A stretch of DNA of 64,000 nucleotides. Source: Tetrapyrgos nigripes (Eukaryota; Basidiomycota; Agaricomycetes; Agaricales; Campanellaceae). The notes below the pieces were generated by a model. It ran no database searches, was not told the DNA's origin, and worked only from the letters and a program-made list of their open reading frames with translations. Positions 22,797 through 34,417 of this stretch are shown piece after piece; the first letter of the stretch is position 1; every line of letters starts with the position of its first letter. Position numbers and translations under genes: made by a program. The DNA lies in contig JAACJM010000238.1 in the NCBI GenBank assembly GCA_013368315.1, positions 1 through 64,000 of the forward strand, in the 5' to 3' direction.

Positions 22797-24142
22797 CTGT
22801 GTTCATTTCTTGTATAAAACTTAGAATCTCATGGAATACATACACATGGTTCTACGAATTCTTACTGTAGTAAGGAAATCTCAGTGAAAGTCTCGACTCG
22901 ACTCTAAATACGGCAAGCTCTAACAATGAAATGATTCAGACACTCACCGGGATTAATCTTTAATAGAAAATTCAACAATCAAGACCTTGTATGAGACATT
23001 TTCCGAGTTCCCTGTGGGCCGTTGCGAGTGAGTGATGGTTCACAGCGAAATGCACACAGATAGGTTGGTCAGAGCACAACAAGTGCATGCTGTCTCCACG
23101 TACCTGACCGGAGGAAAGCTCACACAGAAGATCAAACTATTCAAAAAGAAAGAAAATGCATAATTACGGGCTACCTATGGTGGAGAAAGTAATCTGTATT
23201 TACAGACCAGGGGACTTGATTCCATGTCCTGTAATAGTCACTGTGCACACGAAATCCTTTGGGCTATCAAACGCTCATCTTCGTTTAGCACCGTTTCGAG
23301 GTGTGGGCGCATATTCGAGGTCGTCGTTGATATGCACCTAACGGTCACGCGGAAACGACTTTGCCCAATCGCTAGGCGAAACGGCAAGTCCGTAAACGCG
23401 GACCACACCACGGTTCAACACAAGCCCAGATGGTGGGAGGATCTTGAGTGATCAAGATCCTGGTGCTGCTTGGCTAAGGACTCCGAGCACCTGGATTTCG
23501 ACCACAGACGGTACCTATTGACAAAGACGAAGAGTAGTATTAGAAGGCAGCTGAAATAAATAACAGAGCTCACCTTACATGTAATTATATTCACACTGAG
23601 CTTACTAGACCTGTTTGTGAGCTTTGAAAGGGAAGTAATGAGCGCTCATCAACTTTTTTCACCTAGCAAAAGATACTCACCGGCGGCTACAGTCACGGAT
23701 CAGGTTTCGGCAGTGCCAAAAGCCCAGTACTTGTGCGTTGGCAATGCACCGCCGTCTAGCACCGAATAGAGAGGAGGGCAGGAGCTAGATGGCGTTCACA
23801 TCCACATTGACGTCGAGGAGGATGGGCATTGACGATGAAGGCAGTAACCAAAGCGACACGTCATCTAACGTACCACCGGGTATACATAGCCGAGTGACCA
23901 AAATCAAAATTGAAATCGAACCTCGACCATCCTGAGTGCGCTACTCCTCAGTCCATGGTTCATCTCTTATACGTGTACAAAGCCTAGCCATCCCTCGACA
24001 CTACCCTTCCGTCTGGTCACCGGGTATACATAGCCGAGTAACCGAAATCAAAAATTGAAATCGAACCTCGACCATGCCGAGTACGCTACATCTGGATCGA
24101 GGTTATCGGATTTGATGAGCGCGAGTCCAGGACAGGATCTAA
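22797..24142. other. No gene; direct repeat of about 80 bp
   Basis: A sequence starting CACCGGGTATACATAGCCGA and continuing to GAACCTCGACCAT occurs at about 23874-23950 and again at 24019-24090, about 146 bp apart, with several differences, mostly transitions. The interval between is unrelated. Other frames in the interval (23156-23451) are short and unrecognised. Confidence 0.5.
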
Positions 24143-24671
24143 GGGCCTGTTCGGCAGTATCGACGTCCTAGTCGCATGTAACCATATATAGTAGTCCGGT
24201 GAATAAATCTTTTCCGGGCGTGACAATTGTCTGAGAGCTGTACGCGTCATCACCGCTGTCGACGATGGACGAGGAGTACGGATACGGCTACGAGGAGTTA
24301 CTGGCCTTCTGATGTCAAATACTCTAATAGCTGCTGCTGCATTCGTTGTTCGCACTGTTTGTAACCTTCTCCCTTCTCAGCGGTCGGGTTCTGATCATTA
24401 TAGGACTTGATGAGTGCCGCTAGTTCTTTGTCATTCCACCTGTTGGGAGGCTTTTTGGGAGCTCGAGTGGAAGTGGTACCATTCTCTGCTGCTGTCTTGG
24501 GACCTCCGGCCATAGAGCTGGCTGCGCTGCGTCGTGGTGAAAAATGGTCACAAAGTCACAAAACCCGGTATTCGTATCTAGTTACCGGAATTACTATATA
24601 AGGCTACACGCGACTAGGATGAAATCCATCAGGACGTCCTGATGCGCGTCCTATCGCTGCCGAACAGGCCT
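24143..24671 (-). mobile_element. Small Harbinger derivative retaining a Myb-like exon
   Basis: The left end GGGCCTGTTCGGCAG and right end CTGCCGAACAGGCC(T) are inverted repeats flanked by TAA (24140-24142 and 24672-24674). The TIR is a variant of the Harbinger 1 end (GGGCCTATTCGGATG). At 529 bp it lacks transposase and is non-autonomous, probably an internal-deletion derivative mobilised by a related full element. Confidence 0.75.
24298..24513 (-). pseudogene. Myb/SANT-like N-terminal fragment
   Basis: A 71-codon frame starts at the ATG at 24513, with MAGGPKTAAEN and a basic, Pro-rich stretch followed by NRWNDKELAALIKSYNDQN, a Myb/SANT-type first helix. It stops after about 70 residues inside the small Harbinger derivative. 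It appears to be the first exon of an accessory gene whose remainder was deleted. It differs in sequence from the accessory proteins of Harbinger 1 and 2, pointing to a third parental element elsewhere in the genome. Confidence 0.55.
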
Positions 24672-24818
24672 TAATAATAAGCTTGCGTTTCCCGCCGACG
24701 CTAGTCGACGCTACTCGTAGACAGACAATATGTAAAATGAATTGCCAATCCTCACTGCCACACAACCGCCGGTCTGTCGGCGTAGTGACCTCCATTAACC
24801 CGTGTAGGCTTAACTGTC

Positions 24819-24892
24819 GTTTAAAGATATTGGAGGTCGGCGAGATCATCTAAGCGACAGTTTAAAGATACTGGAGGTCGGCGAGATCATCT
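24819..24892. repeat. Two tandem copies, 41-bp period
   Basis: GTTTAAAGATATTGGAGGTC and the following GGCGAGATCATCT (24819-24851) recur at 24860-24892 with a single T/C difference. The motif GTGACCTCC with GTTAAC- or ATTAAC-type sequence occurs on both sides (about 24785 and 24911). Confidence 0.7.
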
Positions 24893-25109
24893 TTTAGCAC
24901 CGCGGAAAACGTGACCTCCGTTAACGCGTTTCAACGTTTTGAATTCGAGAACATAAAGATGAGATGGGTTATACGGCCTCATTCTCCTGACTGAAGCCCC
25001 AAAACATTCCTACTCGACAAGTTGTGAACGTCCCAAAACTTGTACCGTTCAAGGTCCAGCTTTCTGGGCGTGTTTTGGCGACTCAATCACTCAGGGGCTT
25101 TGTTACCTA

Positions 25110-25719
25110 ATGGATCTGCAATCTGCTTTGTCAGCTTTGGCTAGCGACTTCACGACTCGAGCACTGGTAAGACGCAGTCTGGCTGCGGCAAAAGGCACTC
25201 TTACTCAACTACTGTTTTCAGCACTCGCCTAGACATAAGGGACTCCTTGTAGGATTGAACAGCCAAGTCAGCGCCCTTGTCACTCAAGCCCAGGCGTTAG
25301 AAGCGGACAACAACGATACTGTACTTGTAGCACAGCTGCGTCATGTTTCCGAGTGAGTTCTCAACCGACGACATATTAATCCTCCTAACGTGTTGTACAG
25401 ATTTCTCCAAGACTTGAATACTTTCACAGTGTTGCACAACTCTCGCAATCTGTTTTTTGCATACATTCTGTATGAAAAAGACAAGAGAAAATTTAAGGCT
25501 TACCAGCGGAAAGCGGCCAGATTACTTACCTCCTTTAGCGTGAGTAGTCCTTTTTCCTGGGACATCCTACATGCGGAAGACGATTGTTCCATTCCCAGGT
25601 CGAGATTACTCGCATCGCACTCAAAAACGGACACATACCCTCCCAAAGCTCTGTTAGAAGTGTCTCTTCCACTACGCGAAGCTCTAATGTGCGTTGTAAT
25701 AAACTTGTACGAAGACTGA
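25110..25719 (+). CDS. Small spliced gene, unknown function
   Basis: Three exons fit clean GT-AG introns: 25110-25166, 25222-25352 and 25401-25719. The N-terminus (MDLQSALSALASDF) begins a largely helical product of about 168 residues. A segment after the first splice site reads SPRHKGLLVGLNSQV. A short paralogous fragment at about 33899-34068 shares the splice position and phase and an STRHKKAIRELASRV segment, supporting the gene model. There is no recognised domain. Exon 3 past about 25540 may instead be intron, since GTGAGT occurs there and a downstream TAG-GCGGCTC acceptor is possible. Confidence 0.45.
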
Positions 25720-26212
25720 AGTAATGACCACTTGTCCTATAGGCGGCTCCTCACTTCCCAGCAACTGGGGCTGTCTCGTCTGAAAGACAATCATCCTTGT
25801 CCCCGTGTCTTCTAGAACTGCCGCAGACTCCAGAGTCGCCGTCGGGTCAGGATGGGCTTCACCTCGATTTCAGAATTCTGCGGTTAGTGGGGTTGGGAGA
25901 GACCAGATCATCAATACCAATAATTTCACCATTTCAGGAGGGGTTCACTTTCACAATGGCCATGGTTAATGATGTCCAAGTCTCATGATTGGAATAGATG
26001 GAATAAAGGATACACAAAGATGTGCAGGAGATGAGGTCTCATTTATCACCCCATGATACACGAGATGTGGAGGAGATGGGAACTTTTTTTTTTCGCCCAT
26101 GATATAGATTTGAAACTAATACGCTTTATGCTCAGAGGATATGGTTCTGTGCAGTTCAGCTTCTCTTCATTTATCGGTGGATGTATGTTATGGTCCGGTA
26201 CCTGCTTTCATG

Positions 26213-27838
26213 TTATACATAATGCTATCCTATGCTTTCTCGCTGTCCCTTCCAGTATGACGGCTTTGTAGACCTGCACTGGTGCATGAGCCGCCGAGCG
26301 CCCAAGGTCTTCGACAAGCGTGGCGGGCATTGCAAGTTATTCATTCATAGGCGGAGGTCAAAATTGCCAAAGGATTGTACAGAGTTGTGATACGATCGCA
26401 ATAATACCACGTTAGATGGTCTCACAGAGTAGCACCCAAGCCAAGTTTGGTATGCTTTATGACCGCTGTCAGAGGGTCCCGCAACCCGCTGCTTATCCCA
26501 ATGCGATCACCCTCTGACCAGCGCATAGAAGCCAACATTCTAAACCCAACATTTCCTTCGTTAATCTTCGGTGCTGCCTGCGTGGTGAGGAAGAAAAGTT
26601 AGCCTAGATGATACAAGCAGGTGAGCAGAACATTGCCTACCTTGCCGATCTCTTCTCCTTCTCTATGTTTGGGCATCCTCGCTCCGCCCTTCTCACCACC
26701 TCTTTCCCAACCATCACCAGCGCCGCCAACGAAATCCACTCCTCCACCTCTCCTAACAATCCTCGCAACCTTCTTCTCGTTTACCTGAATCCCACTCCTC
26801 ATCGTCTTGGTCAAAGTGGTGTATCTAGCATCTCCATGGCCCTTACTGACACTCTTCAGATTAAACGCATTCGCCAACTCGTGTACCATCTTGCGTGTAT
26901 GTTTGTTACACGGAGGCAGTGACATGGACAATGGTCCATCCAAATCGTCTAGGAATCTTCGTATTTGTTGGACGAGAGTCGTCATGTCAATGACGCGGTT
27001 TGGGACGACGGTGATGGTTGGGTCGAGTTTTGCTGCAGCAAGCATTGCTTTTCTGCCCTTCTTGCCTCCTTTCTTGGGTGCTAGTGGGTCAGCAGCGGCT
27101 TGGAGTTTGAGGAGTTCGCGTTCCTGCTTGCGAATGGCTTTCTTCTTGCGGTCTCGTTCCCAGAGCTCGGCAAGGTCAGGAGGAAGGTCTTTGGCCCTGT
27201 CTTTTCGTTTTCCTAAGATATAAGCACCATGCTGAGGTGAAGGAAGGAAAGCTTTACGCACTTGCAGGTTTACCAACGTCCATAAATCCGTCAACGTCTC
27301 CAAAGTCACCGTCCTGTATTGCTCTAAACAGCTTCTTGCCAACACGGTCACGGCCAAACATGATGTCTTCATTCTCATCGATGATGTCACAGCCAGCAGT
27401 AACCAATATTCACTCGTCAAAAGTTAGTTAGGAAAGGTCGAGCTTTCGAGCGACCAGGAAACTCGTTTGGAAACGAAAGGCTTCAGAAATCTATCGGAAG
27501 CGGATCCGAGCCAATCGGATCGCTTGCCGAAGGCTTCGGAAATTTAAAGTTTTCGAATCCGTTTCCGAGCACCAGAGATTTGATGTTTCCCAACTAACTT
27601 CTGGCCACGGAATATTGGTTACTACTGGGCGTGTGTCCTGTAAATCATAACCATTCGTCAGACTGAACCCGAAAAGAAAGAAAGTGCAAGTAACGTACAT
27701 GTATATGGGCAATGAACTCGTCATCCTCCTCGGCCCAAGAACGATTTCGTAACCAGTCGTCGTCGTCATCGTCAGAAAAGTCGTCGGTGAGGACAGCCTT
27801 TCCCTTGCCCTGTCCATTCTGACGAGAGGCTTTGCATC
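26213..27838 (-). pseudogene. Duplicated block A: C-terminal part of SQS1-like gene
   Basis: The stretch aligns colinearly with 52803-54199, starting in the intergenic DNA beyond the P450 stop (TACATAATGCT) and ending inside the SQS1-like coding region (GAGGCTTTGC). It includes the G-patch exon (about 26440-26595, RMLASMRWSEGDRIG), the R3H exon (open from about 27210 to 26599, with ANAFNLKSVSKGHGDARY) and a short upstream exon. A MITE sits in the intron at 27389-27634. The frames are intact and, unlike block C, CpG sites are mostly kept. With no promoter or N-terminus it is a gene fragment that could at most give a truncated product. Confidence 0.88.
27389..27634. mobile_element. 246-bp MITE inside block A
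   Basis: The ends ACAGCCAGCAGTAACCAATA and the complement of ACACGCCCAGTAGTAACCAA are inverted repeats, with similarity continuing to GTTAGTTAGG or GTTAGTTGGG, about 38 bp in all. GTC flanks both ends (27386-27388 and 27635-27637). The source copy at about 54000 reads GATGATGTCCTGT without the insert, so it is an empty site that fixes the boundaries. The interior holds several GAAGCGGATCCGAG and CGGAAGC-like words. The superfamily is not assigned. Confidence 0.8.
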
Positions 27839-27949
27839 CTCTTCTCGACACATTTTTCCGGACACTAGGAAGGCATTTTCCTAGTATTAGCAAGAAGAGG
27901 ATGGACGAGAGGTTAGAGACGGGAACTATGAGCGCTTTTTTATTGAATT

Positions 27950-30566
27950 GTTGGTGTCTTCTTTTCTCAACAATCCCGTGATTGGACAGGTATATGTGCC
28001 TTAGCCGCTCGATTTCACCCGCTATCCGCTTCTGCTTCGTCGTCGTCGTATGGTTCTTTCCCTCCCAATTTCAATTCTGCTTTAAGTTCGGAATCACCTC
28101 CTAAAGCCTGCGCACCGTTTATCACCAAGGCTCAAGAGCTCATAATACCGCTTTTACACCTACCGACTTATGATAGTATAACGGGTCTGCTCCTCCTAGC
28201 TTGGGCGAATTATGGGATGAATAGTGAGAGTGGGTTATGGGTGAGTTACGGTCATGTTTTCTCTGCCCTCTTCCTCGTTACTGACATATTTTTTCGTTCC
28301 TCTTCCCCTTCCACTCTCATTTTTATTCCTGCCTTTCCCTTTTGCTTGGGGATGACAGCAATATTCAGGCATGGCTATTCGTATGGCCATCGATCTGGGA
28401 CTACACGAGGTTTCAGAAATTTACGAATCCCCAGAGCATGTGGTTAGGTCGAGGATGCTGTTTTGGAGTTTGTTTATCACGGTACGTGGTTCTCTTCGAT
28501 GGTTGCTCTCCCTTTTCCTCCCTATTGCCTGTTTATCTTTGTCCCACCACTCTTTCTCTACTTGGCTTTCACTTTTGTCTTTTTGTATATACGCATGGAT
28601 GCTCATGCTATTACCCGACCTCTTCTTCCTTGCTTTTGTGCATATAGGACCGAATTGTCGCCTTCTCAACAGGTCGGCCTGTCTCTATATCTGAAGAGAT
28701 TATAGAGATACCTCTCCATACGACTGACTTTTTCTTTTTCTCCCCTTTTTCCAGACTCATCCCAGATACCCCAAGTGCAACCAAACGCCTTCGTCTACCT
28801 CGTGAGATTGATGGTCTTATGTGGAAAATTTGGGAGAACCAGGACCTTGGTTGGTCCATACCAAGGGTTCGTCGCTGTCCCCGATGGGAATGGGCATGGG
28901 GTCACCGGGGCTAGTGCTGTAGATGGTTCTCATTCTCATAATACACTAATGTCAACGATGTCGGCGAAGGGAGTCGCGGGCGTGAGGTTAATGGGACAGG
29001 GACCACTGGAGACGGTGCTGCTGCGACTGGAGGTACTGCAGCGATGAGTAGAGGTATAGACATTCTAGCCGAGTTACAAGCTCAGCTGGTTCAGTACTAT
29101 GCCGAGTTACCAGAGGCGATGAGATGGACTGTAGATGCGTTTAGGTGTCAGGAGGCTAGGGGACATGGGGTATGTGCATTTTTCGAGTAACCTTTTTCTT
29201 CTGTGTCTTCTTACTGACGATGCGGTCTATCTTATACCTTCTATAGGGTGTATTCCTGACACTGCATCTATGGGCTAACGCTGTCCTCGCACTCGTTTAT
29301 CACCCCAAGCTGTTGATCAATCCGAGTGGGACTGAGACCCCGATGACAAGTGGGATGGACAGGTCGCTCAAGCTTAGTCTGGCAAGCTCGAGGCTCATCA
29401 GCGAGTGTCTCGTTTTTGCGGATCTGTTTGCTAGCCAGTCTTATGTGAGTGTGAGTATGAAGCCCGTTGGGTATAGCTAATGACTATTCGACGACTTAGC
29501 TGGCAAGCCCTTTCGTCGTCCAACCGATATATGTCGCTTCCTTGGCATTTGCCTATGGTGTCAAGCTTAGCATGCTAGGCATGCATCCTGACCAACAACC
29601 TTTGTCAATACCTGCTTATTCACATCGTCAGCCGAAGTCACTTCTGCAACCTTAGCGTCAACAACCAATGTCTGGTTCAGAGGCACCGCGTACTGCGGAC
29701 CTTCTCCTTACATCTCTAGCTCGGCAGAATCTGTCAGTGTTTGTGAGAGCGTTGCAGAGGATGGAGCATTACTGGGCTGGTGTCTCCTACGTTTCGAATT
29801 TGTTGGAGGTGAAGACAAAGGGGTTGATACCTGGCGATACTGGGCTGTTTGAGGATGATAACGAGAACGGGAAGAAAAGGAAGAATAGGCTGAGAACGTT
29901 CATATCGTTACCTGATAAGGGGTTACTGAGGAGGTTTACCGGTGAGTATCTATGCATACACCTCATTGCGTACGTTGCTAACAATCTTTTACAGACAAAA
30001 ACCTTCCGCACAATACTGCACCACCCACGGAAACGTCTCTCCGTATGGAGATTTTCAAGAGGCATCGTTCCAGTGCGAGTCCAGGGTCAGCAGCATCTAC
30101 GTCCAGTCCGGCAAATAGTACAGGAACTCCAAGTTCAAGCCCCAACACCCAGATCCAGGACCATCTTGAGCAAAATCACGCAGGGGATGGGACCAACCAC
30201 GGACAGAGGCTAGCACCGAATACAGACAGTCAAATCCAAGGTGTCCAAATGCAAAATAACACGTACTCTTTGGACGACCTGTTGAGTATGTACTCGGTGC
30301 ATGATATGTTTGTCCAGCCGGTACAGACCCCGAACTCTTACGAGTTTCAGAATTTGCTTGGGGGCGAGTACACCTTCACGGGTTCACCGTTGGGATTGGG
30401 GCCTGGAAATGCTAACGGAGGTATGGGGTATGACATGGCAAACGTGGGTTTGGATGCTGGCACCGCACAACTAGGTTTGGGAGCAGTTGGGGCAAACGGA
30501 ACGGGGGCTCAACGTCGTCTCAGTGATCACAATGGACTCGGTGGAACATCTTCGATGCAGATTTGA
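27950..30566 (+). pseudogene. Fungal_trans transcription factor, 5'-truncated
   Basis: The recognisable product starts after an acceptor at about 27990 (ICALAARFHP) and follows the fungal-specific transcription factor domain: LLLLAWANYGM, spliced to QYSGMAIRMAIDLGLHE, then RSRMLFWSLFIT spliced to DRIVAFSTGRP. A Ser/Gly-rich C-terminal tail ends at 30566 (about 30045-30566, with TYSLDDLLSMYSVHDMF). The Zn2Cys6 finger expected at the N-terminus is absent: block A abuts the first exon within its upstream intron. In-frame stops occur at 28912-28914 (with another nearby) and 29653-29655 in the simplest model; small introns could skip them, but I could not support splice sites. Without the finger, sequence-specific DNA binding is unlikely. 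Confidence 0.75.
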
Positions 30567-30931
30567 GGGGATCTTATCTTAATTTTATTCTTTCCTTCAA
30601 TTGGTTGTACGTTAGGTTTTATTCCTCCTGATTCTTGTTTTTTGCGCATTGCTATCTCGCTTTCAGGCTTAATGTTCAACTACTGTAGCCCCTCTTGCTT
30701 CCAAAACAGGTTCTTCTAGCGATAGTACTGCATCTAATGTTTTGTATTTCTAGGTTTCCTCTTTTGCTAGTACATGTAATGTATTGCCAAACTAATCAAG
30801 GTCGCTATTGTAGCCTGTCAGTGTATGACTGCCTGGCTTGTCGCGCTTGACAGATCACAGATGCATATTGATATGCACTGCCTCTTTATCTGGACTCTGC
30901 TACAGCTTCCATCATCGCCGTAAACTACTTC

Positions 30932-33288
30932 ATGTCCTCGTCCCTCTTCGCCCATGCGTCTCATTTTGTCATTCAGGGTAGCAGCATAAACTCAGTAGCT
31001 GGCAACCAGACGATCAATGTGACGAATCAATTCTTCAATGGTGGTGGATTGGATGCGACTTTTGCCGCAGAGTCGGCTTTCTCTGAGGTACGTAGCACCA
31101 CTTGTTGGTGAATTGCCTAGACACTGACCATTCCTTTCGACAGTACCGACATTTTCGCATCGGAGACCTATTTCTTTTGCGCGAAGTATCTCAGGAATCC
31201 GTTGACGACAAACATCAGTTCTACACGTATGGGCTAAGACCGAGGGAAGGCTTTCTTCACTATACACGCACTACTAGTGCTGCAAAAGCGATTGGTACAG
31301 AGGGTGTCCCACCGTCTACTCTCGTCATGTATGGTGGAACAGATGCTTATGGAGTGAGCCCGTTACTAGCCTTACAGCCCTTCATACTTACATTCATGAC
31401 GTCTTTTGTTACCAGGCCTGGAAGCGTGATTTCGACCATTATTCTCAGTCACAGTACGAACCTTCCTCTTAAGTACTAGGGGTCAGTGTATGAAAGACGC
31501 ATTATAGTCACCCCAACGTCGCTCATCTCTTCGGACTAAACCCAAGTAGATCCCATCCTGCCTTGCTGTTCTTTGACGGTAAGGAGTGATAAATATAATC
31601 TGTCATTCGGTCTTTACTCAACGAACAGCTTATGCTAGATCTCATTCCGATTATGAAGCTCTGGAGCGAAGCCTCTCCGGTACTGCGATGCCTTATTGAA
31701 GATCGTGCTGTAAGCTTAATAGTCTGATATGTTATCGTCACTCTCAAAGCAATCCGTCTCTGTCTGAAGAGCACAGATTTAACCCATGTGATGCTTAAAT
31801 GTGGTAGAAGTTTCGTACGTGAAACCACGCTGGTAAGTGGCCTATTAGTGTTTGCAATCTCATTCCATCCATATTCATCGAAACCGTTTCAGATAACAGG
31901 AAGCCTCTTCGTTCAACCAGCTACAGGGATGATCTGCGCAGCACCTTATAGATCGTCTTCGCAAGTCTTGTCGCATACGTTGAAGACCTATTACGCCTCA
32001 GTCACATCCGAATGTCCTCCACTTCCTTTAACGCTGTACAAAGATCAAGAATTCCAGGTTCTGAAATTCTTGGACGGTGCTTTGCCCACCAACTACGATT
32101 TTCACGTTCTTGTAGGCAATCTATGTGGGAGCAATAGCTATGATACTCTATATGCCTCGAGCAAGGTCCTACCGCTTTCGCTCGGATCGGTGATTCACCT
32201 CGATGCTTCTGGAAATGCTAAGAAAGTGGGACAGTTTAGGAATGTCGGGTTCAGCCCTCAGTCTACGAGATCCTTTCCCGCTGGAGAAGTGATGAACAAC
32301 GGGTGGATCAGGTATATATATAGTGCATTGGTCATGATCCTATCTTTCCTGTCATTGAAATCCATACTTTCTTATCTGCAGATGTGCCTTGAAGGAACTT
32401 TGCTCTACGCCGTCTTGCATATCCAGACATGGACCAGGAGAGAATCGTATTCCGTGGATTCGTCTCAAGGCTGATGTCTCACTCAGACATGCTTGGTTAT
32501 CGCAAGCTCAGTTCCTCTTTAATGTGCGCGGAAGAGTGGACAGTTGGGGCGATTATGGTAAGGATAGTCATCCTCTTAGTCGTGTTTTATACACTTCGTT
32601 AATGTTTACATTAGCTCTCGTTGACAGACTATGGCTACACCTTATACCAGATAATTTACCGTCCTTTGTTCCTCGAATAATCCCTGATGAAGTTTATCTC
32701 TTCATTGCTCCTTTCACAATCACCTCGAGCTCTGGCCAACAGTTCCAATCCCATTCCGAAGAGACTTTACTAGACTGGGGTGAGAATGGAGATGTATATT
32801 ACTGGTCTTTGGACCGTAGTGGATCTAGGAAGCTGTCAAGAAAAGTATGCGATTTTCTGGGGCTGCCGACTTTTACTGGGAGAGTGGAGGTCCCGAGATG
32901 GAGTGCGCATCATTATGAAGCGATTCGACGATATCAGTATTATAAAGGATATGATCCATACTCCAAGGAGTATGCAGAAGCTCATGGATTTCCGTTATTG
33001 GACGTCGTTTATGGAGGTGGATCCGTAGATGGATCAGCTAGATTTGAAGGTAAGGAGGAATGGGTGTCTTTCTGAACAAAATCTGTGACTAAGTTCTAAA
33101 TTGCAGAGGGATCAAAATCTATAGATGCTGCCAGTCTCAGCACGAAGTCATCCCGGCGTAAATCCAAAGAAATTTCGAAAGCTTTTAGCGGAGCCTGGAA
33201 ATGGATCAAACGCAGTCACAAAGTAAAAACCTCGCCGAGTGGGAGGCACTCGAAAAGGAAACGCAAAGGACGTCGGTTACAAAGTTAG
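30932..33288 (+). CDS. Mushroom-expanded kinase-like family protein
   Basis: The ATG at 30932 opens exon 1 (to 31087), spliced in phase to 31144-31353 and then 31416 onward. The N-terminus NSVAGNQTINVTNQFFNGGG and a later segment HHPNVAHLFGLN (joined across an intron at about 31455-31515) are hallmarks of a large Agaricomycete family whose members look like degenerate protein kinases and are otherwise uncharacterised. The C-terminal part (about 32780-33030) has YYWSLDRSGSRKLS and YEAIRRYQYYKGYDP. The tail is Lys/Arg/Ser-rich. No catalytic kinase motifs (HRD, DFG) are visible. Splice junctions near 31580 and 32630 do not close in frame with canonical sites, so the copy may be damaged. The nominal end at 33288 is uncertain. 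Confidence 0.5.
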
Positions 33289-34276
33289 ATATTCCCTCAA
33301 ATGAGATTGGGTCGACTGTCCAAGGCAATCTAGAGTCTGTCAAGAGCAGGCTTTCAGAGAGCACTCCCCTGACGGTCATTGACTCCCTGCATCGAGATTC
33401 AGGAGTCGTTGAAGGTGAACTTCTTACTGGCATTCTGTCGGTCCTGCGTTGATCCCTCTTCCAGGGCTTGCAAAGTTCGCAGTTCCTTTCAAGCTGCGGG
33501 ACTGTCTTTCAAGCGGAACATTCCAGGCACCATCATGGTTGTATGGGCTACTCGATGAATGTCCTACCAGATTCTATTCCAGGTGTGGTGTCATTAGCAA
33601 AGATTTTCTGACGTTTTCTTGGGTGCCAAACTCGAATTCGTGCCGGAAAAGTCTGACCCTCAGAAGGACTCATAGCATTAGCTAGTAGTACACGCAAAGT
33701 ACACGTTATTATTATTGTGAGTAATGGTCCGACGTCCTGAATGATAGCCACACGAGACCTGTCATGTATCAGATCGGTGGATCTGACACTTCTTGATAAG
33801 GATGCTCAATTCTTAGACGCTCGCGCGATTTCGCCCGAGCAACGCATCTACATAGACGTCTGAGCTGCTTCAGGAACCTAACCCCTAACTGCACCAGCAA
33901 AATGACGCGGTTTTGTCAGTTTTGCAAAAACTGGGAAACGAGTTCAGAGCTGCAGCGTTGGTGAGCAAGATAAGTCTACGGTGACAAAAGTCACTCATTA
34001 TCTTTGCTTAGGGCTCGACTAGACACAAGAAGGCTATACGAGAACTAGCCAGCCGCGTCAATGCTTGAATCATTCCCATTATTACAGGAATCACTGTAAA
34101 GTGTTTTCATTTCCCTCGTGGCATTCTAGGGTTCGAGGCATTCCGAACAAAAAAATTAAGGACCGGGGCGAGAAACTGGTTGAAGGGAACCTAGCTTTCT
34201 GAAGGCTATTGGATAGCTACGTTGCACATGACCTCGCATTAAACCCTTTTGGATAGTGTCGGCCAAAACTGATTTG
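33289..34276. other. Intergenic, with short open frames
   Basis: Frames at 33201-33452 and 33449-33685 overlap or follow the tail of the kinase-like gene and could be its last exons. I see no domain in them. The paralogous gene fragment at 33899-34068 is listed separately. Confidence 0.4.
33899..34068 (+). pseudogene. Fragment related to the gene at 25110
   Basis: The segment DAVLSVLQKLGNEFRAAAL ends at a GTGAGC donor (33961). It resumes after TTGCTTAG at 34012 with GSTRHKKAIRELASRVNA and a stop at 34066-34068. The match to the 25110 gene is short but shares splice position, phase and the RHK motif. Upstream coding sequence is not seen. It is a fragment or a very small gene. Confidence 0.4.
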
Positions 34277-34417
34277 ACACGCTGAAAAGACAAAAATATC
34301 GGCTCGACGGAAAACCGAACTAATGGACAAGTATTGACTGATACATCACATATCAGTACAATACTTGTCTATCGGTTCACTTTTCCGTCGAGCCGATATT
34401 TTGTCTGTTTGGCGTGT
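34277..34417. repeat. Long near-perfect hairpin, about 60-bp arms
   Basis: The left arm runs from ACACGC (34277) through TATCGGCTCGACGGAAAA and GGACAAGTATTG to about 34344. The right arm is its complement, running back from 34417, with a loop of about 10 nt. The two arms differ by a few substitutions and small indels. It ends 36 bp before the hAT element. It could be a miniature foldback element or a source of double-stranded RNA. No clear target duplication was found. Confidence 0.8.

Noticed and set aside
26807..27223. 138-codon plus-strand frame in block A
   Set aside because: It is antisense to the R3H exon, and equivalents appear opposite all three copies. The conserved domain is on the minus strand.
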